A stretch of DNA of 43,406 bases from Methanomassiliicoccus sp. (GTDB lineage Archaea > Thermoplasmatota > Thermoplasmata > Methanomassiliicoccales > Methanomassiliicoccaceae), in assembly GCA_016109435.1 (NCBI GenBank), contig JAEILR010000022.1:1-43406 (forward strand), written 5' to 3'. The notes under the pieces were generated by a model. The model was given only the letters and a program-made list of their open reading frames with translations, had not been told where the DNA came from and searched no databases. Every line of letters starts with the position of its first letter. Within the stretch, counting starts at the first letter, position 1. Positions 24,554 to 32,376 of this stretch are shown here, piece after piece. The position numbers and the translations under genes were made by a program.

Positions 24554-24883
24554 TTAGTGGCAGTGGGCGTGTCCGTCGCCGGGAAGGAGTTCGAATATCC
24601 TCTCCAGCCAGACCTCGGCATCGCTCCAGTCCCGGCACACGATGTGGTCGTTAGTAAGGGGGGTGTCCCGGGCGATCTCGTACTCGTGCTCCGGAGCGGG
24701 GCTCTCGAAATGCAGGATGTACAGCCGAAAGGTCCCCCTGGCCGTAAGATCGGCCTTAGGCGCCGATACCACTGAGGCGCCGTAGTCGTTGGGGAATCGG
24801 TAGATCTTGTGGACTCGGTCCCCTTCCATGCATCCGCACACGCACTTGGCGTTCAGGTCTACAGCGTACTGCTCGTAGTCCAT
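24554..24883 (-). CDS. Cys/His-rich small conserved-looking protein
   Basis: Not recognised. The 109-aa acidic protein has a CxCxC motif near the N-terminus (C14, C16, C18 in KCVCGCMEG) and ends with HAHCH, so both termini could bind metal. The middle has strands like TFRLYILHFES and DAEVWLERIFELL. No membrane helix. The ATG at 24883 follows a TATA-like element (reverse strand ~24913-24922). It lies between the hemerythrin fragment and aSelBL on the same strand. A metal-binding or redox role is only inference. Confidence 0.6.
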   Translation of the reverse strand: MDYEQYAVDLNAKCVCGCMEGDRVHKIYRFPNDYGASVVSAPKADLTARGTFRLYILHFESPAPEHEYEIARDTPLTNDHIVCRDWSDAEVWLERIFELLPGDGHAHCH

Positions 24884-24929
24884 CGCTATCCCGCCCTCAT
24901 ATCTCCGGCCAGGTTAATTCATTTGTCGT

Positions 24930-25889
24930 TCACGGGAGCTGCAGCGAGCCGACGACCCTCAGCTTGCCGCCCTCGAGGTACATCAGCACCGCCCGGGAGC
25001 CGGCAGGGTGTACCACTGGCTTGTCCAGGGCAAGGGTCACGGTCGGCCGCCGGAAGTCCCCGGCGTCCTTCACCGCTTCCACCCGCGCGCCGAGGAACTG
25101 CATCCAGTGTCCGAGGTGGAGGACCATGCCCTCCTTCAGCGGCGCTTTCCAGTAGCTCACCAGCTCGGCCTGCGCGGTGATCGAGGCATCACTTTTGATC
25201 TTCTCGTCGGCGGTGAGCACGAACCCGCGGTCCAGCTGCTCCACGTCGATGTTCTTCAAGGCCAGGCCCACGCGGTCCCCGGTCACGGCGTCGGGGTGAT
25301 CATCATCGTGCTTCTGGATGGAACGCACCAGCGCCGTCCGGTTGGTCGGCAGTACCTTCAGCTCGTCGTGCTTCTCGATCCTCCCGTTGGCCACGTAACC
25401 CAGGACGACCGTGCCCACGCCCTTGACGTTGAAGAAGTGGTCGATGGGGACCGCGCCGGGGCCGTCCTCTTCCGACACGGGCATGCTCCTGGCCTCATCC
25501 AGCAGCAGCTCACGGAGGGCGGTGGCATCGTCCTCCAGATAGCGGTACGACGCCAGCACCGTGCCCTTGACCAGGGGGGCCAGCTGCTCCGGGGTCAGGT
25601 AGTTGCGGAGCACGATGTAGCCTTTCTCGATCCCCGCGCTGTGCAGCATGACCATGCATTCCCCGAGCTGGGCGTTGATGGCGTCCACTACCACCAGGGC
25701 CCGGTCGGCCATGGAAACGGCGTAGAACAGCGGGGCCAGGCGATCAGGGTACTTGGTCGGCTCTATGAAGGTCACCGTGTCGGCGCCCTGCTTGAGATCG
25801 TACAGCGTGATGTCCGACACCGTTCCCTTCTTGCCCAGGTCCTTGGCGTAGTCGTTGGGACCGATGACCGCCACGTTCAGGTTGGCCAT
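24930..25889 (-). CDS. aSelBL: SelB/EF-Tu-like factor without a working GTPase site
   Basis: A 319-aa protein with the three-domain layout of EF-Tu/SelB. The position of the P-loop is occupied by GPNDYAKDLGKKGTVSD, so GHVDHGKS is lost; DxxG and NKxD are also missing. Domains II and III are preserved, including VPIDHFFNVKGVGTVVLGYVANGRI, which parallels the VFSIKGVGTV-type strand of SelB. No C-terminal SECIS-binding extension. This fits the archaeal SelB-like (aSelBL) family, described as having disrupted GTPase domains and once proposed as a pyrrolysyl-tRNA factor. A TATA box (reverse strand ~25911-25919) is 26 bp before ATG 25889, so it is leaderless. Confidence 0.83.
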   Translation of the reverse strand: MANLNVAVIGPNDYAKDLGKKGTVSDITLYDLKQGADTVTFIEPTKYPDRLAPLFYAVSMADRALVVVDAINAQLGECMVMLHSAGIEKGYIVLRNYLTPEQLAPLVKGTVLASYRYLEDDATALRELLLDEARSMPVSEEDGPGAVPIDHFFNVKGVGTVVLGYVANGRIEKHDELKVLPTNRTALVRSIQKHDDDHPDAVTGDRVGLALKNIDVEQLDRGFVLTADEKIKSDASITAQAELVSYWKAPLKEGMVLHLGHWMQFLGARVEAVKDAGDFRRPTVTLALDKPVVHPAGSRAVLMYLEGGKLRVVGSLQLP

Positions 25890-25910
25890 GGCGGATGGTA
25901 GAAAAGGAAG

Positions 25911-25919
25911 GGATATAGG
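25911..25919 (-). promoter_or_regulatory. TATA box of aSelBL
   Basis: Reverse strand CCTATATCC, centred 26 bp before ATG 25889. A T-rich run just upstream (reverse strand, 25925-25941) may terminate the heliorhodopsin transcript. Confidence 0.5.
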
Positions 25920-25962
25920 CTTTTGTATGAAAAAAGGAAAAGGCGGGGCCGGGCCCCCTCGT

Positions 25963-26736
25963 TCATGTCCCGGTCGCCAGCGTGCCTCCGAACACCAGCC
26001 AGGCGAGCATGGTCTTGGCGAACAGGCTGAGCAGGATGTAGACGTACTCGCCGAAGAGGTAGTCCTTCCATCTCCCCACCTTCTTGTACTGGAGTATCAT
26101 GTTGAAGGCGAAGCTGAAGAAGAACACGCCGATGACCACGTAGATGTAATACACGAAGTCGGGGACCTGCCCTCCCTGCCCGGAGCCCCACAGGTAGATG
26201 GATATGACCGCCCAGGGCACCAGGCCGGCATAGGTCCCGAAGATGTATGAGGTCCAGTCCGTCTTCTTCGTCGTCTGGTTATGCTTCTCCATCATCAGGC
26301 CGAACAGGTTCATGGTGGAGTTGAGGGCGAAGATGAGGATGATGCTGGAAATGTCCCGGACGCCCACCAGCATGGCGATGACGACGATCATGACCGAGGA
26401 CGAGGCCGCGTACTCGTACCACCGGAAATAGTTGTGGTTCTCCTTCAGCCCCTCCACGTATCGTCGGTAGAAGGGTCCGGCCAGCAGGAAGTGGTCGAAC
26501 GCCGAGATGAACAGGAAGAGGGCGACCATGGGGCCCAGGGGCAGATTGTACAGCACCTCCTGCTGGGACACCAGGGTCTGGGTGGCGGGGTCGAACCTCA
26601 GGAAGTTGGTGAGGATCGGCTGGGTCGTGTTGTTCGCCAGAACCAGGATCAGCAGCGCTTGCAGAAAGTGCACTATCGCCATAACGCCGTTGAAGCGTCG
26701 CAGCCTTCGGAACTTCATATCTTCGGTTAGCGTCAT
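25963..26736 (-). CDS. Heliorhodopsin
   Basis: Seven-helix retinal protein of the heliorhodopsin family, which sits inverted in the membrane with a cytoplasmic N-terminus. Diagnostic residues are in the expected places: H23 (IVHFLQA), H82, E108 in RWYEY (the counterion), the following SSS, and K241 in LSLFAKTMLAW, the retinal Schiff-base lysine. Length is 257 aa. The segment between helices A and B is long, as in the family. Heliorhodopsins pump no ions in known cases; proposed roles are light signalling or enzyme control. ATG 26736 follows a TATA box (reverse strand 26761-26770). No carotenoid cleavage gene is in the window; the retinal source is unknown. Confidence 0.95.
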   Translation of the reverse strand: MTLTEDMKFRRLRRFNGVMAIVHFLQALLILVLANNTTQPILTNFLRFDPATQTLVSQQEVLYNLPLGPMVALFLFISAFDHFLLAGPFYRRYVEGLKENHNYFRWYEYAASSSVMIVVIAMLVGVRDISSIILIFALNSTMNLFGLMMEKHNQTTKKTDWTSYIFGTYAGLVPWAVISIYLWGSGQGGQVPDFVYYIYVVIGVFFFSFAFNMILQYKKVGRWKDYLFGEYVYILLSLFAKTMLAWLVFGGTLATGT

Positions 26737-27038
26737 ATCGATTACCGATATCTATTTGGAGAATATAAAAATTAATTGCCTGAATGCATTCGTGCATGTG
26801 GAGCGCCTGGAGCAACAGGATTGAAATCCAAGATGGCCCATAATGGTCCGGTGATCGACTGGGCCATCTCGGCCGGATCAGTGCCAGGCTGCTGAGCGAA
26901 CGTCAAGCCGAAGGTGCCGCCCACCTCTACAAAGGGGTCCCCCGCTCCGGCCTGATCCTCCTGGGCTCCTTCTTAGTCGCGTTCATCGTTTATTGGGCGA
27001 TCCGCTGGTGGGGCGCTCCCCCCTATGCCCTGCAGTTT
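26737..27038. other. Region between heliorhodopsin and the membrane protein gene
   Basis: The left part is A/T-rich and holds the heliorhodopsin TATA box (26761-26770). From 26844 the frame of the next gene is already open and encodes an extra membrane helix (around 26943-27000) but lacks ATG, GTG or TTG. A short frame beginning ATG 26833 ends at a TGA in another frame. Confidence 0.5.
26761..26770 (-). promoter_or_regulatory. TATA box of heliorhodopsin
   Basis: Reverse strand TTTTATATTC, centred ~26-30 bp before ATG 26736, giving a nearly leaderless mRNA. Confidence 0.5.
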
Positions 27039-28088
27039 ATGACCTATGTGCTAGGCGCCCTCCTGGGGGCTTCCCTGGTCATGACCCTGGTGACGATGCG
27101 GCCGGACCTCGAGGCATTCCTGCCCGGAGCGGTCCGCAGGGGGACCGGCCACCGGACGGGACGGACGGTGATCGGATGGGCCGTCGCTGCCGCCATTGTT
27201 CTGGCAGTGGCCGTGGTGATCGCCCCGGTGACCTTTGCGGTGGTGTTGGCGTTCGGCCTGGCGGGCGGGATGCTCATTCTCATCGGTGCGGAGAAGATGA
27301 TCCTCTCGATGATGGCTAGAGCAAGGGAACGTTTTCCCGGCCTGTGGAGCAACGGGTGGGTGCCCCTGGCCCTATTGATCGGACTAGTGTTGGCCGCCAT
27401 CATCGCGGTGGTGAGCGTCGGGGTCACGGTCGGTCCGAACGAGGCGCCGGGCACCCACGCCGTGCTGCTGGTCCCCACCCTCCTCATCGTCATCCCCGGG
27501 ATCGTGCTGGCGTTGCTGGTCCTCAGCCTGGTCTCCTTCGTCATCGTCCAGGCCTGGCGGGGCTTCATGAGGTTCCGTTCATCCCGCGGCCATGCCTACG
27601 GCAGGTGGATGACCGCTCTCCTGGGGGTCCGCTCCACCTCCCTGGCCATCTACATCACGGGAATGAACCTGGCCACCGGGGGTTTCTTCTTCATGTACGC
27701 GCTCATGGTCACCCTTCAGGCGCTGGCCAAGGCACGGTCGGAGGGCATGGACGTCGGGGTCGACCTCAGCGGGGCATGGGTCCAGGGGGAGCTGGTGGAC
27801 TACCTGGCGATGGCCTCCTTCGCCCTGGCCTGGGCCGGGCTGCTGCTCAGTTTCATCGGAGCGGCGGCGCGGAGCGACAGGTGGTATCTCCGGCCGACCA
27901 CGTTCACCGTGCTTTCCATCTTCTTCATCATGGTGCTGTTCATGCACGTGATCGTGGCCAACGGGGACGAGTTCACCATCACCATGTTCTTCCGGGCCGC
28001 GTACATGATCGGCCTGGCCATCGCCCCGGTGTTCATCGCCTACCGGCGGTGGAGGATCCTGGCGGACGCCCGTTCGGGAACGGCGTGA
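27039..28088 (+). CDS. Polytopic membrane protein, unknown
   Basis: Not recognised. From ATG 27039 it has 349 aa and about nine hydrophobic helices, with loops carrying few charges. Some loops are Arg-rich (RRGTGHRTGR, RFRSSRGHAYGR), consistent with positive-inside rules. The open frame extends 195 bp upstream to a TAA at 26841. That extension encodes a plausible extra helix (GLILLGSFLVAFIVYWAIRWW) but has no standard start codon, so the annotated N-terminus may be wrong because of a CTG start or a frameshift. Divergent from heliorhodopsin. Confidence 0.6.
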   Translation: MTYVLGALLGASLVMTLVTMRPDLEAFLPGAVRRGTGHRTGRTVIGWAVAAAIVLAVAVVIAPVTFAVVLAFGLAGGMLILIGAEKMILSMMARARERFPGLWSNGWVPLALLIGLVLAAIIAVVSVGVTVGPNEAPGTHAVLLVPTLLIVIPGIVLALLVLSLVSFVIVQAWRGFMRFRSSRGHAYGRWMTALLGVRSTSLAIYITGMNLATGGFFFMYALMVTLQALAKARSEGMDVGVDLSGAWVQGELVDYLAMASFALAWAGLLLSFIGAAARSDRWYLRPTTFTVLSIFFIMVLFMHVIVANGDEFTITMFFRAAYMIGLAIAPVFIAYRRWRILADARSGTA

Positions 28089-28097
28089 GCCGCGCCC

Positions 28098-29549
28098 TCA
28101 GGTGGACGAGGTCCGCTCGCACGTCTCCGGCGTGCCCCGGGCCAGCGAGGTGAGGGCCCCGATGAACGCTATCCCTGCCGACACGATGAACGCCAGGCTC
28201 ATCCCGGAGACGAACTCCTCTGCCGCCACCGAGGTCCCCGCCGCGCCGGAGAAGATGTCCGAGACCACCGCCGAGGAGACCACGCTGGCCACCACCGCCC
28301 CCATGATCACCAGGCTGAGCGATTGACCCACCGTCCTCATGGTGGACACCGTGCCCGAGGCCACTCCCAGCTGGGAGCGGGGCACGCACCCCATGATCGC
28401 GCTGGTGTTAGGGGAAGAGAACATCCCCATGCCCACCCCCAGGACCAGCAGGTAAGCGACCAGCGTCGTGATCGAAGTAGCGGCATCGATGGTGCTGAGC
28501 AGCAGCAGCCCTATCCCCACCAGCGCCATGCCCCCGGACGCCAGCACTCTGGAGCCGACCCGGTCGGAGGCCCACCCCATGATGGGGGACAGGAAGCTCA
28601 TGACCAGAGGCATGGACAGGAGCACCAGCCCGGTGAGGTACAGGGAGAGGCCGAGCACCCGCTGCATGTAGAACGACAGCAGGAAGGACACCCCGAAGTA
28701 CGCGGTGTAGTTCAGCAGGGTGGAGAGGTTGGCCAGGGCGAAGAGGCGGTTCGAGGTGAACAGGCGGAGATCGAGCATGGCGTCCGCCCCCCTCCGGTGC
28801 TCGATGACAAGGAAAGCAGCGAAGCCCGCCGCGGCCACGGCGGCGATGGCCACAAGTTCCGGGGAGGTCCACCCCAGGCCATCGCCCAGGGTCAGGGCGA
28901 CGAGCAGGGCCGAGAGACCGACGGCGAAAGCGATCGCTCCCGACACATCGAAGGGGCGGTGCCGTACCTCTCTCGCCGGCTCCTTCAGATACAGCAGCGA
29001 CAGGGCGATGACCGCCAGCCCTATGGGGACGTTGACCAGGAAGATGGACGGCCATCCGAAGGCGGCGGTCAGGACCCCTCCCAAAGGCGGGCCCAGGCTG
29101 AGCCCTATGTACACGGCCATGGCATTGATCCCCAGGGCCTTCCCCCGCTCCTGGGGAGGGAAGGCGTCGGTAAGGATGGCCGGGGAGGTGGCCATGAATA
29201 TGGAGGCCCCCGCCCCCTGGAGGAATCGGAAGGCGATGATCTGTCCGGCGTTCTGGGAGATGCTGCACAGGAGCGAGCCGAGGACGAAGATGGCGAAACC
29301 GAGCACGAACAGGTTCCTCCGTCCCCTGATGTCGGACAGCCGGCCCATGGTCAGGAGAAGGCTGGCCAGGGCCAGGAGGTAGGCGGTGGGTATCCACACG
29401 GAGGCCGCGTAGTCCATGCCCAGGTCGCTGGAGATGACCGGGAGGGACACGCTGACGATGGTGGAATCGAGGGGCCCCATCATCGCTCCCACGCTGGTTA
29501 TCGCCAGGACTATCCGCCGCTCCCGCCTGTCCAGCACCGCCATGCTCAT
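28098..29549 (-). CDS. MFS exporter, DHA2 (14-helix) family
   Basis: Proton-coupled drug/efflux transporter of the EmrB/QacA type, 483 aa from ATG 29549. The motif-A loop GRLSDIRGRR follows helix 2. Helix 5 has the antiporter motif-C region LSLGPPLGG. Early DSTIVSVSLPVI and FRFLQGAGASIF are typical of DHA2 members. About 14 helices are seen. The frame opens with a GTG at 29579; ATG 29549 is preferred because homologues begin near RRERRIVL. The substrate is unknown. It shares an A/T-rich region with the divergent zinc-ribbon gene. Confidence 0.88.
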   Translation of the reverse strand: MSMAVLDRRERRIVLAITSVGAMMGPLDSTIVSVSLPVISSDLGMDYAASVWIPTAYLLALASLLLTMGRLSDIRGRRNLFVLGFAIFVLGSLLCSISQNAGQIIAFRFLQGAGASIFMATSPAILTDAFPPQERGKALGINAMAVYIGLSLGPPLGGVLTAAFGWPSIFLVNVPIGLAVIALSLLYLKEPAREVRHRPFDVSGAIAFAVGLSALLVALTLGDGLGWTSPELVAIAAVAAAGFAAFLVIEHRRGADAMLDLRLFTSNRLFALANLSTLLNYTAYFGVSFLLSFYMQRVLGLSLYLTGLVLLSMPLVMSFLSPIMGWASDRVGSRVLASGGMALVGIGLLLLSTIDAATSITTLVAYLLVLGVGMGMFSSPNTSAIMGCVPRSQLGVASGTVSTMRTVGQSLSLVIMGAVVASVVSSAVVSDIFSGAAGTSVAAEEFVSGMSLAFIVSAGIAFIGALTSLARGTPETCERTSST

Positions 29550-29629
29550 CGACCGCCAGGACCGCACGGATGCGGTCACACCGACACCGTGCGCAAGCTA
29601 GATAAGCCTGGCGAGGTCCGATGGTGAAT

Positions 29630-29690
29630 ATCCGCGGTGATAAATATGTAGATAAAGATATTTTATATGTGTCATAATATTGTCGAGGAG
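29630..29690. promoter_or_regulatory. A/T-rich divergent promoter region (MFS / zinc ribbon)
   Basis: An extended A/T-rich stretch. ATTTTATATG (29660-29669) is placed ~30 bp before ATG 29696 and would serve the zinc-ribbon gene leaderlessly. ACATATTTATC on the reverse strand (29639-29649) is one TATA candidate for the MFS gene, with a further one near 29598-29607. Confidence 0.4.
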
Positions 29691-29695
29691 AGCAC

Positions 29696-30196
29696 ATGAG
29701 TTCGGACCAGGGAGCGAGCCATTTGGACGAGATGGACGGGAACGAAGGTAACGAGGCCGCCGATGGTGAGGGCACCCCCTCGTCCCATGGCAGCGGCCGG
29801 TGCCCCCGCTGCGGGGTCTTCATCCGCGAAGACTATCTGATCTGCCCGTACTGCGCGCTGTCCCAGAAGAAGGAGTGCCCCCACTGCCGCCGCCAGATCC
29901 CGCTCAACTGGAACGCCTGCGCTTTCTGTGGACACATCATCGTGCCCATCGACCCGCCGGGGTCGGAGCTTCTTGACATTGACATACCGGCGTCCCACGG
30001 GGCGCTCCCCATGCAGGTCACCGTCAACGGCAGGGTCCTGGTGAGAGGCCGCTGCCCTCGGTGCTTCCATCTCATCATGGACGACGCCCGGTACTGTGAC
30101 AGCTGCGGGCTGAAGATCGAGGATAGGCTCCTCCGCCCCATCGAGATCGACGGGGGGAAGGCCGCCCGCGGGGACGAATGGCGGACGCCGCGCTGA
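29696..30196 (+). CDS. Triple zinc-ribbon protein
   Basis: 166-aa soluble protein with an acidic, disordered N-terminus (~35 residues). It has three zinc ribbons by paired CxxC knuckles: C36/C39 with C50/C53, C61/C64 with C75/C78, and C120/C123 with C134/C137. Between ribbons 2 and 3 is an ~40-residue spacer with short strands. Multi-ribbon proteins of this type are common and poorly known in archaea; partner binding rather than catalysis is likely. It is leaderless, with TATA at 29660-29669. Confidence 0.75.
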   Translation: MSSDQGASHLDEMDGNEGNEAADGEGTPSSHGSGRCPRCGVFIREDYLICPYCALSQKKECPHCRRQIPLNWNACAFCGHIIVPIDPPGSELLDIDIPASHGALPMQVTVNGRVLVRGRCPRCFHLIMDDARYCDSCGLKIEDRLLRPIEIDGGKAARGDEWRTPR

Positions 30197-30245
30197 GCCA
30201 GGGGGACTGGGGGACCCCGGCCTCGGGCACCGTTTAGGCGCAGAT

Positions 30246-30254
30246 GTTATATTG
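30246..30254 (+). promoter_or_regulatory. TATA box of peroxiredoxin
   Basis: GTTATATTG, centred ~26 bp before ~30275. That predicted RNA start lies in the middle of the 30-bp palindrome at 30264-30293. Confidence 0.5.
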
Positions 30255-30263
30255 CCTGCCGAG

Positions 30264-30293
30264 CATGTTAACGACATATATGGTGTTAACATG
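30264..30293. promoter_or_regulatory. 30-bp palindrome over the peroxiredoxin start (likely operator)
   Basis: Arms CATGTTAAC (30264-30272) and GTTAACATG (30285-30293) are exact reverse complements. The centre CATATATG (30275-30282) is itself a palindrome; only the two 2-nt spacers break symmetry, so 26 of 30 bases are symmetric. It covers the predicted transcription start and the ATG at 30291, where a dimeric repressor could block polymerase or initiation. No regulator gene for it is identified. Confidence 0.75.
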
Positions 30294-30950
30294 ACCGAGC
30301 AGACGATTCACAAGGAAGGTATCCCCCTGCTGGGGGACAAGTTCCCCAGGATGGAGGTCCAGACCACCCACGGCAGGATGACCCTGCCCGACGACATGGC
30401 CGGGAAATGGTTCGTGCTGTTCTCCCACCCCGGTGACTTCACCCCGGTGTGCACGACGGAGTTCTACGCCTTTGCCAAGAGGGACAAGGAGTTCAAGGAC
30501 CTGAACGCCGAGCTGGTAGGGCTGTCCATCGATCAGGTACAGTCCCACATCAAGTGGGTAGAGTGGATCAACGAGAACCTGGACGTGGAGATCCCCTTTC
30601 CGGTCATCGCCGACGGGGTCGGGGACGTGGCCAAGAAGCTGGGCATGATCCACCCCGGAAAGGGGACCAACACCGTGCGCTCGGTGTTCATCGTCGATGA
30701 CAAGGGCATCGTGAGGCTGATGATCTACTACCCCCAGGAGGTCGGCAGGAGCGTCGACGAGGTCCTCCGCGCCCTCAAGGCCCTGCAGGTATCGGACAAG
30801 TACAACGTGGCCTGCCCGGAGAACTGGCCAGAGAGTGCGCTGATAGGGGACAAGGTCATCGTCAAGCCCGCCGCGGACGAGAAGACCGCCTGGTCCCGCA
30901 AGAAGGACGCCCAAGGCTACGACTGGTGGTTCTGCACCAGGGAACTTTAG
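30291..30950 (+). CDS. Peroxiredoxin (Prx6-like archaeal type)
   Basis: Thiol peroxidase of 219 aa that reduces H2O2 and organic peroxides. The peroxidatic cysteine is C54 in [15 protein letters not shown]-terminal C175 (NVACPENWP) and C215 (WWFCTREL) lie where archaeal members place resolving cysteines. The ATG at 30291 is chosen over 30252 because homologues start near the [10 protein letters not shown] segment and the TATA box predicts RNA from ~30275, so 30252 lies upstream of transcription. The palindrome overlapping the start implies redox regulation. A terminator follows, then SOD with its own promoter. Confidence 0.95.
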   Translation: MTEQTIHKEGIPLLGDKFPRMEVQTTHGRMTLPDDMAGKWFVLFSHPGDFTPVCTTEFYAFAKRDKEFKDLNAELVGLSIDQVQSHIKWVEWINENLDVEIPFPVIADGVGDVAKKLGMIHPGKGTNTVRSVFIVDDKGIVRLMIYYPQEVGRSVDEVLRALKALQVSDKYNVACPENWPESALIGDKVIVKPAADEKTAWSRKKDAQGYDWWFCTREL

Positions 30951-30957
30951 ACCGTCC

Positions 30958-30987
30958 GGGGCTCCGGCCCCATCGGCCCTTTTTTTT
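30958..30987 (+). terminator. Terminator of peroxiredoxin
   Basis: GGGGC/GCCCC hairpin with a TCCG loop (30958-30971), then eight T residues (30980-30987). This separates the peroxiredoxin and SOD transcripts. Confidence 0.7.
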
Positions 30988-30995
30988 AGAAAAGT

Positions 30996-31004
30996 AAATT
31001 ATAC
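30996..31004 (+). promoter_or_regulatory. TATA box of SOD
   Basis: AAATTATAC, centred ~26 bp before ~31027, giving a leader of a few nucleotides before ATG 31032. Confidence 0.5.
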
Positions 31005-31031
31005 TCGTGGCACCGAACAAGTGTGGATTCC

Positions 31032-31673
31032 ATGGCCGAAAGTAAGGGATTCTATTCACTGCCTCCGCTGCCGTACGGCTACGCGGACCTGTCGCCGTTC
31101 ATCTCCGAGCAGCTGTTGAAGGTGCACCATGACGGGCATCACCAGAAGTATGTCAATCAGGCCAATGCCCTTCTAGAGAAGCTGGACAAGGCCAGGGCGG
31201 ACGGCAGCATGCTCAACATGAAGTGCGAGACGCAGGCGCTGGCGTTCAACGTCGGCGGACACCATTTGCACTCGTTGTACTGGGAGAACATGAGGCCGGT
31301 GTCCGGGGGAGGGGGAGGAAAGCCCGGCGGCCTCATCGCCGATGCCCTGGACCGGGAGTTCGGCAGCTTCGACCGCTTCCAGAAGGAGTTCACCGAGACC
31401 GCCAATTCCGTCGAGTCCTCGGGATGGGCCACGCTCGTTTTCTGCACCCAGACCCAGCGTCCCCTCCTGGTACAGATCAAGGACCACGACCTGTACGCCA
31501 TTCCCGGCTACAAGGTCCTGATGGTGATGGACGTGTGGGAGCATGCCTATTATCTCGATTACAAGAACGAGAAAGCCAAGTACACCGCCAACTTCTGGAA
31601 CGTGGTGAACTGGGACAAGGTGGACCAGAGGCTGGAGAAGGTGATGAGGGGTAAGAAGGAGGGATCGAGGTAA
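31032..31673 (+). CDS. sod: Superoxide dismutase, Fe/Mn type
   Basis: Disproportionates superoxide. Metal ligands are all visible: H32 (VHHDGHHQKYV), H80 (GGHHLHSLYW), D167 and H171 (MDVWEHAYY). 213 aa from ATG 31032; the in-frame GTG at 31023 lies before the predicted RNA start. No signal peptide, so it is cytoplasmic. Iron versus manganese cannot be decided. Sits directly downstream of peroxiredoxin, so the two form an antioxidant pair with separate promoters. Confidence 0.96.
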   Translation: MAESKGFYSLPPLPYGYADLSPFISEQLLKVHHDGHHQKYVNQANALLEKLDKARADGSMLNMKCETQALAFNVGGHHLHSLYWENMRPVSGGGGGKPGGLIADALDREFGSFDRFQKEFTETANSVESSGWATLVFCTQTQRPLLVQIKDHDLYAIPGYKVLMVMDVWEHAYYLDYKNEKAKYTANFWNVVNWDKVDQRLEKVMRGKKEGSR

Positions 31674-31752
31674 CTCCTCCGACCACCCTGTCCCCAGGGG
31701 GAGAGGGCGAGGGTTCGAACATCCCCGGAACCGACGGTCCGGAGATGGTAGC

Positions 31753-32376
31753 TTGAAGCGATGGTATGGTGACCTGGAGAGGGGGGACCAGGCCGCCCAT
31801 ATCTACCACACTGACAACGAGCAGGTCCGTGTGGTGACCGACGTGATCAGGTGGATGAACGAGGGCGAGCGCTTGATCCTCCTCAGCGATCGCTGGGATG
31901 GCGATCATGAGCGTCCGGGGGCCCTGGAGGCGGCGATGGAGGCCGGCCAGTTCGAGGTCATCCCCGCGGACAGGGCGATGTGCTCCTGCGGCCGGTTCCG
32001 GGCGGAGGCCCTCAGGGATACCACCGCCTACGAGCGGGGGAGGGCCCTGGAGGAGGGCCTTTCCGGCCTGGTGATCATGTGGGACCTGGACTGGGGGGGC
32101 AGGGAGGCCGATTTCGAGGCCCACATCGTGGAACGGTCGAGGGCCGCCCTGTCGGTCCGCCCGTCGGATGTGACCATGATCGGACAGTACGGCAAGGGGA
32201 GGCTCTCGGAGAAGCAGATCGACAGCGTGCTCCGAATCAACCAGCTGGTCCTGGAGGACGGGATACTGAGCCGGCGGTTCTGGGTGGTCGCCAACCGCTC
32301 CAAGGGGAGAACCTCGGGCAGCGGCCGCACCATATACATGGGTCTGCCGGAAGGGGCCGACGCCAAGACCCTATAG
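31753..32376 (+). CDS. MEDS-domain (DcmR-type sensory) protein
   Basis: 207-aa single-domain protein resembling the methanogen/methylotroph DcmR sensory domain. HIYHTDNEQVRVVTDVIRWMNEGERLILLSDRW forms the typical beta-alpha opening; the domain is found alone or fused to kinases and is thought to sense a small hydrocarbon-type ligand. Its middle carries CSCGRF, two close cysteines. The start is a TTG (31753), which is weak; no clear RBS or TATA was seen. Its TAG abuts the TAG of the convergent Lrp gene (CTATAG, 32371-32376), a 6-bp overlap. Confidence 0.65.
   Translation: MKRWYGDLERGDQAAHIYHTDNEQVRVVTDVIRWMNEGERLILLSDRWDGDHERPGALEAAMEAGQFEVIPADRAMCSCGRFRAEALRDTTAYERGRALEEGLSGLVIMWDLDWGGREADFEAHIVERSRAALSVRPSDVTMIGQYGKGRLSEKQIDSVLRINQLVLEDGILSRRFWVVANRSKGRTSGSGRTIYMGLPEGADAKTL

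Noticed and set aside
31706-31726. GGGTTCGAAC resembling a tRNA T-arm
   Set aside because: No acceptor, D or anticodon arm can be built around it.
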